NCBI GenBank assembly: GCA_014192545.1 | Contig: BJHL01000006.1 | Coordinates: 122,181-177,036, forward strand | Length of the DNA stretch: 54,856 nt | Origin: Phycisphaerae bacterium | GTDB lineage: Bacteria > Planctomycetota > Phycisphaerae > Phycisphaerales > UBA1924 | Direction of reading: 5' to 3' | Shown: in pieces, positions 49,990 through 54,856 of the stretch | How positions within the stretch are numbered: position 1 is the first letter of the stretch | Layout: each line of letters begins with the position of its first letter | The notes under the pieces: model-generated | Databases searched by the model: none | Told to the model about the DNA's origin: nothing | What the model saw: the letters and a program-made list of their open reading frames with translations, nothing else | Made by a program: the position numbers and the translations under genes

Positions 49990-51111
49990 ATGCACGTTCT
50001 CATTACCGGCGGCGCCGGCTTCATCGGGTCTCATACCGCCGATGCACTTCTCAAGCTTGGTTACAAGGTTCGCGTCCTTGATTCGCTCGAGGAGCCCGTG
50101 CATCCTGGCCATCGCAAGCCTGCGTATCTGGATCCGCGTATTGAGTTCGTGCAGGGCGATGTGCGCAACGAGAAGCTGCTGCTCGATGCGCTTCGCGGCG
50201 TGGACGCGGTCTATCACCTTGCGGCGTTTCAGGATTATTTGCCCGTTTTTTCGCGGTACTTCGATGTGAACGTGACGAGCACCGCGCTGATCTACGAACT
50301 TATTGTGCGCGAGAATCTGCCTGTCAAGAAAGTGATTGTCGCAAGCAGTCAGGCGACATTGGGCGAGGGCGCGTATCGCGATGCCGATGGCAAGGTTTGC
50401 CTGCCTGATATTCGCGATGATGCGCAGCTCGCGCGCGGGGAGTTTGAGTGCATCGCGCCGCGCGGGTTTCGCGGGCCGGTCAAGTGGATGGCGACGGATG
50501 AGACGGTTGCGAATCCGCAGAATCAGTATGGCATCAGCAAGATCGCCGAGGAGAAGGTGGCGCTGCACTTGGGCAAGCGATACGGCATTCCCAGCGTGGC
50601 GATGCGATACAGCATTGTGCAAGGGCCTCGGCAGAGTTTTTACAACGCGTACAGCGGCGCGTGTCGCATTTTCTGTTTGTCGTTTCATGTCGGACAAGAG
50701 CCCAGCATCTATGAAGATGGGCAGCAGATTCGTGACTTTGTGAACATCCATGACGTTGTCGACGCGAACCTGCTGTGCTTGCACGACGCGCGCGCAGACT
50801 ATGAAATGTTCCACGTCGGAGGCGACAAGGCTTACACAGTTTCGCAGTTTGCAATCGCAGTGGCGGACGTGTTTGGCGTAAAGGGATACGTACCCAAGGC
50901 GTGCGGCAAGTATCGCTTTGGTGATACTCGGCACATCTTTAGCGATGTCAGCAAACTCAAGGCGCTTGGCTGGAAGCCCACACGCGGCGTGCACGACAGC
51001 GTGGATGCGTATCGCGGGTGGCTGCAAAGTGCCGACAATATCGCAGCGATTTTGGACTTTGCGAACAAGGCGATGGCGAAGATGAACGTGGTGCGGGAGA
51101 TCAAGAAGTAG
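49990..51111 (+). CDS. NAD-dependent sugar epimerase/dehydratase
   Basis: A 373-aa extended short-chain dehydrogenase. The ATG at 49990 has GGAG 5 bases upstream and starts the NAD-binding loop MHVLITGGAGFIGSHTADAL. Further motifs: VYHLAAFQDYLPVF, the catalytic Ser in VIVASSQATLGEG and the YxxxK in NQYGISKIAEEK. The likely substrate is a nucleotide sugar, perhaps GDP-heptose, for the same glycan. It follows the isomerase gene after 97 bases that contain short repeats (ATGGCCAA twice) but no terminator. Confidence 0.88.
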   Translation: MHVLITGGAGFIGSHTADALLKLGYKVRVLDSLEEPVHPGHRKPAYLDPRIEFVQGDVRNEKLLLDALRGVDAVYHLAAFQDYLPVFSRYFDVNVTSTALIYELIVRENLPVKKVIVASSQATLGEGAYRDADGKVCLPDIRDDAQLARGEFECIAPRGFRGPVKWMATDETVANPQNQYGISKIAEEKVALHLGKRYGIPSVAMRYSIVQGPRQSFYNAYSGACRIFCLSFHVGQEPSIYEDGQQIRDFVNIHDVVDANLLCLHDARADYEMFHVGGDKAYTVSQFAIAVADVFGVKGYVPKACGKYRFGDTRHIFSDVSKLKALGWKPTRGVHDSVDAYRGWLQSADNIAAILDFANKAMAKMNVVREIKK

Positions 51112-51154
51112 GCATTGGGGGCTGGGCACTGGGCATTGGTGAAAGGCACTTGTG

Positions 51155-51943
51155 ATGGGACGAGTAAACGTGGATGTGCGGGTGCTGCTGACGGCGGCTG
51201 GCGTTGGCTCGCGCCTCAAGCCCATCACCGATTCGTTGCCGAAGGCGCTGGTGCCTGTTGCAGGCAAGCCGCTGCTGGAGTACTGGTTTGATGCGTTCGC
51301 GCATGCCAGCATTCGGCATGTGCTTGTCAACACGCATCACCTGCCCGAGCAACTCAGCGCGTACATCGCTGGCAAGAACGCGACGGGACGCTTTGAGGTG
51401 CGTGAGACGTACGAACCAACACTTCTGGGCAGCGCGGGAACGATCACGGCGAATGCGGACTTTGTGCCACGTGAAAGGGAAAGCGGATCGGGCGGGTCGG
51501 GCGGCGCGGGTGAAGTACTCATCATCTACAGCGACAACTTGAGCAACGTTGATCTCGCAAAGTTCCTCGCGTTCCATCGCTCTCATGGCGATCCGTTCAC
51601 GATGCTGCTATTTCGGGCCCAGTTTCCAGAGAAGTCCGGCATCGCCGAAGTCGCGCCCGACGGTAAAGTGCTCAGCTTCATCGAAAAGCCCAAGCAGCCC
51701 AAGAGCGATCTTGCCAATGCGGGCATGTACGCGATGAGCGCGGCGATGTGGCACGAGATCGCGTCATGGAAGGCCTTCGACATCGGCTTTGATGTGTTGC
51801 CTCGCATCGTCGCGAGCGGCCGTATGCATGCAATTGAGCACACCCACGTAGCCCGCGACAACAAGCCCTATCACCGCGACATCGGCACGCACGAGAGCCT
51901 CGCGATCGCAACGGCGGACGCGCCGGGCATCTTTGGTGCATGA
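51155..51943 (+). CDS. hddC: Sugar-1-phosphate nucleotidyltransferase, HddC/GMP-type
   Basis: A 262-aa nucleotidyltransferase with the N-terminal signature LLTAAGVGSRLKPITDSLPK, the KPLLEYW segment, and IIYSDNLSN as the metal-binding motif. A Gly/Ser-rich insertion (ESGSGGSGGAGE) sits near residue 110. It probably activates heptose-1-phosphate with GTP, giving GDP-heptose. The ATG at 51155 follows a GTG directly. Together with the kinase and isomerase it completes all but the phosphatase step of the GDP-heptose route. Alternative: another NDP-sugar. Confidence 0.78.
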   Translation: MGRVNVDVRVLLTAAGVGSRLKPITDSLPKALVPVAGKPLLEYWFDAFAHASIRHVLVNTHHLPEQLSAYIAGKNATGRFEVRETYEPTLLGSAGTITANADFVPRERESGSGGSGGAGEVLIIYSDNLSNVDLAKFLAFHRSHGDPFTMLLFRAQFPEKSGIAEVAPDGKVLSFIEKPKQPKSDLANAGMYAMSAAMWHEIASWKAFDIGFDVLPRIVASGRMHAIEHTHVARDNKPYHRDIGTHESLAIATADAPGIFGA

Positions 51944-51975
51944 AACAAGGCAGGCCGCAGCCTGCCTTGTTCTTT
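51944..51975 (+). terminator. Terminator of the glycan cluster
   Basis: An 11-bp stem AACAAGGCAGG with CCTGCCTTGTT around a 6-base loop, beginning immediately after the TGA, followed by CTTTGG. It should end the cluster transcript and may also serve the convergent gene. Confidence 0.75.
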
Positions 51976-52002
51976 GGCGAATGTTGTCGGCGAATCACTT
52001 GC

Positions 52003-53166
52003 TCACCGACGGCGCCGCGCGCCAGCAAGCAGGGCGATGACTGCAACGCCAGTAGCACCGGGCGTTGGAATCGTTGCAATCCACGCTTGATCGCTGATGA
52101 TCTGCGAGCCGTTGTTGAATGAACCCAGGCCCGAAAGCATCAGGCCGTCGCCGGATACCTGCGTGATGCGCAGGTTGGTCCACGCTGCGAAGTCGACCGC
52201 GTTCGCGCTGAGGAACTGCGAAGCGGTGAGGAAGTTGCCGGCAGCATGCGAGTAGACGCCGCCGTCGCTCATGACCCAGATGTCGCCGTTGTCGGAGACT
52301 TCGGTGGTGCCCAGTTCGAAGCTGGGTAGCAGCGTTGTGCCGGTGGCTGCGGACCAGCGGAATGAAGCTTGGCCGTTGCCTGCGCCGTTGGCACCAGCAC
52401 CGCTCCATGTGTAGACGCCGTAGATCACGTTGCCATCGCCCGAGAGCGATTGGCCGCGGCTGAACTCTTGGAAGAAGAAGGGGCCAGGTGTCACACTCGA
52501 GGGACGCGAGAAGCTGACGGCGGACTGACCAAAGCGTGCGGCGGTACCACCACCAACAGGACCGATGAGACTCGCCATCGCGGTCAGGCCGTCGTTGCTC
52601 ATGCCAAACCAAGACTGTTCGTCAAGGTCCGAGCCGGGCGGATTGAGGTTCTGCGCCGATGGATATGCGGCGGCCACGCTCTGCTCAACGTAGTTCGCGC
52701 CGTTCCAGTTGAAGACGCGTTGCCGCGTGAAGTCGACACCAAACTGGTCGGCGATCAGGCGCGAACCGTCAGCGGAGATGAACTTCGCGACGTGCGACTC
52801 AAAGGTGTCGACTGAACTTGCGGCGTTGCTCCATGCTCCGCCGCGGTAAACGTGTACTCTGTCTTGCGTAGGCAAACCGATGCCGCGCATCGTGCTGAAG
52901 ACGAAGTCGCCCGTGCGCGAAGCCTGCACGGTCGTCGGTGTTTTGCCGATGACGGTGCCGAGTGATTGCCACGTGCCGTTGCGCATGCGGAAGATGCCCG
53001 TGTCGGTCCGCGCAACCAGCGTGCTGCCGTCGCCGCTCATGTCGCTGACGCTGGCCTTCCGGCCGTTGGGCAGGTCAGCAACCGGCGTCACCGTCTGAGC
53101 GGCCGAAACGCTCACACAAAGCCCGCTGGCACAAACCAAACTAGCCGCCCACGTGGAAATGTTCAT
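52003..53166 (-). CDS. Secreted protein with PEP-CTERM-like tail
   Basis: A 387-aa exported protein: signal peptide MNISTWAASLVCASGLCVSV then SAAQ. The body is beta-rich with repeated segments (SVSDMSGDGSTLVARTDTG, MSNDGLTAMASLIGPVGGG, LSGDGNVIYGVYTW, DNGDIWVMSDGGVYSHAAG, VSGDGLMLSG), suggesting a propeller of SxDG-type blades. The tail IPTPGATGVAVIALLAGARR is a PEP-CTERM-like sorting signal. It differs from the island repeat proteins in sequence and lacks their leader hairpin. Function unknown; exported or surface-attached. Confidence 0.8.
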   Translation of the reverse strand: MNISTWAASLVCASGLCVSVSAAQTVTPVADLPNGRKASVSDMSGDGSTLVARTDTGIFRMRNGTWQSLGTVIGKTPTTVQASRTGDFVFSTMRGIGLPTQDRVHVYRGGAWSNAASSVDTFESHVAKFISADGSRLIADQFGVDFTRQRVFNWNGANYVEQSVAAAYPSAQNLNPPGSDLDEQSWFGMSNDGLTAMASLIGPVGGGTAARFGQSAVSFSRPSSVTPGPFFFQEFSRGQSLSGDGNVIYGVYTWSGAGANGAGNGQASFRWSAATGTTLLPSFELGTTEVSDNGDIWVMSDGGVYSHAAGNFLTASQFLSANAVDFAAWTNLRITQVSGDGLMLSGLGSFNNGSQIISDQAWIATIPTPGATGVAVIALLAGARRRR

Positions 53167-53364
53167 CGCAAGCCCTCTTCAAAGAAGCCGGCGCGCATCG
53201 CCTCCCAAGCGACGCGGATGCCGGTAGGTAAAGATGCCACAAGATCGGACGTAGGCCAGCAAAGTTCGCGGAATATCGGTTGTAGCGGCGCACAATCCGC
53301 GCCACGCGCGGTTTGTTTGGGATTTGGAAGAAACAGTTCGTGCGCGGTTGCCGCGTTCGCGCGT

Positions 53365-53391
53365 AAAAAAGCCCGCGTTGGTCGCAGGCTT
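53365..53391 (-). terminator. Intrinsic terminator downstream of nuoH
   Basis: On the minus strand a 9-bp stem AAGCCTGCG with CGCGGGCTT (one T-G pair) around ACCAA is followed by a run of T. It lies about 75 bases after the nuoH stop and is a good rho-independent terminator. Confidence 0.75.
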
Positions 53392-53463
53392 TCAGAAAAC
53401 TCTTCACAGTTGTCCATCGTGCCGTTCGCACCGGTCAATCACCCGGCCCATCACACAGGCCCA

Positions 53464-54822
53464 TCACACAGGCTTGATCCCCTGCACCGGCCGATCCTCC
53501 AGCGCCACCGCTTCCCGGCTTTGCGTGAAGACCTTCTCGCCTGGCATCGGCGCGAATCGGCTGCCGTACATCGGCAGGCGCTTGTTCGCCGTGCTCTTGG
53601 GCAAGAAGGGAATGAAGACCAGCAGCAGCACCATCAGGCCCACGTTGGCCAGCAGCATCGGAATCGTCTGCGTGTAGCCCAGATAGATCATGACGCTGAC
53701 GACCACAACTTGCGCGAGGGCGAGAGGAATCACCACGTTCCACGCACTGGTCATGATCTGGTCAAACCGCAGGCGAGGAATCGTCCAGCGGACCACCATC
53801 ATGAAGCACACCACCAGCGTCACCTTGAACAGGAAGATGCCGACCTTGAGCAGCACCGCCAAGAGGCCCATCAGGCCGCCAGCCGCGTCGCTGCTCAGCA
53901 GCGGAATCTCCGGCACAAACGGCAGGAACTGCAAGCTGTAGCCGCCAAAGAACAGCAACACCATGAACGCACTGCTCGTCACCAAGTGCGCGTACTCCGC
54001 CAGGAAGAACAACGCGAATCGCATCGACGAGTATTCGGTGTGATACCCGCCCACCAGTTCCTGCTCGGCCTCTGCATTATCAAACGGCGCCCGGTTGCCT
54101 TCCGCCAGAATCGTGATAAAGAAGATCAAGCACGCCAGCGGCTGCGCAAACACCAGCCAGCCGTGCGTTTCCTGATACCGAATGATCCCATCAGGCCGCA
54201 CCGTGCCAATAGCCAACAGCGCCGTCATCAACGCCAGCCCCAGCGGAATCTCATACGAGATCATCTGAGCACTGGCCCGCATGCCGCCCAGGAACGAATA
54301 CTTGTTGTTGCCCGCGTACCCGCCCAGCGTCACGCCATACACGCCGATACTCGCCACCGCCAGCAGATACACAATGCCCACGTGCACGTTGGCCCCCATC
54401 ACATGCACCGGCCCGCCCGCGATCACCATATCAATCACCGGAATCGTGAACGTGGGCACATCAATCACCCCGCCCCACGGAATGAGCACAAACCCCATGA
54501 GCGCAGGCACCACAATCGCAATCGGTGCCAAACTAAACAACGCCTTATCCGCATGCAGCGGCGTGTAATCCTCTTTCAACATGAACTTGATGCCATCGGC
54601 CAGGCTCTGCCCCAGCCCGATCATGCCCTTGAGCGGCGACAAAATCGCCAGCCCAAAGTCAAACCCCACACGGTTTGGCCCAATGCGGTCTTGGATGTAC
54701 GCCGAGATCTTGCGCTCAAAGTACACCAGGTACGCACAGAGCACAAGCACCACGTGCACCATCAAGAAGATGGTCGCCGCGGACACGAGAAGTTGAGCGG
54801 TAAGCCAGGAGGGTGCAGTCAT
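53464..54822 (-). CDS. nuoH: NADH-quinone oxidoreductase subunit H (NuoH)
   Basis: A 452-aa integral membrane subunit of complex I, next to the quinone site and the hydrophilic arm. Signature segments: YFERKISAYIQDRIGPNRVG, GQSLADGIKFMLKEDYTP, ISYEIPLGLALM, AEGNRAPFDNAEAEQELVGG and HTEYSSMRFALFFLAEY, across about eight to nine hydrophobic helices. The C-terminus is longer than in E. coli (about 325 aa), as in many planctomycete versions. Only the first 34 bases upstream are in the window, so the rest of the nuo operon lies beyond. Confidence 0.95.
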   Translation of the reverse strand: MTAPSWLTAQLLVSAATIFLMVHVVLVLCAYLVYFERKISAYIQDRIGPNRVGFDFGLAILSPLKGMIGLGQSLADGIKFMLKEDYTPLHADKALFSLAPIAIVVPALMGFVLIPWGGVIDVPTFTIPVIDMVIAGGPVHVMGANVHVGIVYLLAVASIGVYGVTLGGYAGNNKYSFLGGMRASAQMISYEIPLGLALMTALLAIGTVRPDGIIRYQETHGWLVFAQPLACLIFFITILAEGNRAPFDNAEAEQELVGGYHTEYSSMRFALFFLAEYAHLVTSSAFMVLLFFGGYSLQFLPFVPEIPLLSSDAAGGLMGLLAVLLKVGIFLFKVTLVVCFMMVVRWTIPRLRFDQIMTSAWNVVIPLALAQVVVVSVMIYLGYTQTIPMLLANVGLMVLLLVFIPFLPKSTANKRLPMYGSRFAPMPGEKVFTQSREAVALEDRPVQGIKPV

Positions 54823-54856
54823 TGCGGGGGGACAGTAGGCAGTGGGGATTAGGGAT

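Noticed and set aside
52966..54852. Plus-strand ORF of 628 codons
   Set aside because: Antisense to nuoH and the PEP-CTERM gene; His/Gln/Arg-rich low-complexity translation typical of a shadow frame.

Overview
The window looks like a chromosomal piece of a planctomycete, most likely of the class Phycisphaerae. The signs are secreted proteins ending in a PEP-CTERM-like tail (Pro-rich segment, short hydrophobic stretch, terminal Arg run), an ECF sigma factor translationally coupled to a membrane Ser/Thr kinase with a C-terminal repeat region, dockerin-like Asp-rich loops, frequent GTG and TTG starts, and a flagellar fliM gene. This assignment is inferred from gene content, not from a marker gene.

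Region 1 (1-15166, minus strand) is a polymorphic-toxin locus. One full-length exported Rhs protein (2365 aa) is followed by its immunity gene and then by a chain of displaced, promoterless Rhs C-terminal fragments. Each fragment carries part of the conserved Rhs core and a different toxin tip, and most are followed closely by an immunity gene. Tips recognised by motif are a GIY-YIG nuclease-like domain, a Cys/His zinc-type nuclease-like domain paired with an Imm21-like protein, a possible restriction-endonuclease-fold tip paired with a pentapeptide-repeat protein, and two paralogous tips of an unrecognised family with paralogous 103-aa immunity proteins. The shared core is in direct repeat, so homologous recombination could swap tips.

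Region 2 (15564-22527) is ordinary chromosome: glutamine-dependent NAD synthetase, a small lipoprotein, a YqiJ/NfeD-like membrane protein, a Ser/Thr kinase coupled to an ECF sigma factor, and an intact tRNA-Gly(TCC).

Region 3 (22484-39686) is a 17.2-kb integrated island at the 3' half of tRNA-Gly, bounded by perfect 47-bp direct repeats. It carries a tyrosine integrase, a Cro/XRE-type regulator, a chain of small DNA-binding proteins, a toxin-antitoxin-chaperone (TAC) module (candidate toxin, MqsA-like antitoxin, SecB-like chaperone), a type I restriction-modification operon hsdR-hsdS-(GIY-YIG gene)-hsdM, and three tandem secreted repeat proteins sharing a 5' hairpin. The integrase reading frame runs through the attachment site. 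In the integrated state it is cut at residue 473, and its last 61 codons lie in frame at the other end of the island, so excision should rebuild a 534-aa integrase.

Region 4 (39687-54856) is chromosome again: a PAS/LuxR-type regulator, a QueD-like protein, an HtrA protease, a metallo-beta-lactamase/beta-CASP protein, FliM, a glycan cluster (two glycosyltransferases, heptose-type kinase, sedoheptulose-phosphate isomerase, NAD-dependent epimerase, nucleotidyltransferase), a PEP-CTERM-type secreted protein and NuoH. No rRNA, CRISPR array or insertion sequence was seen.
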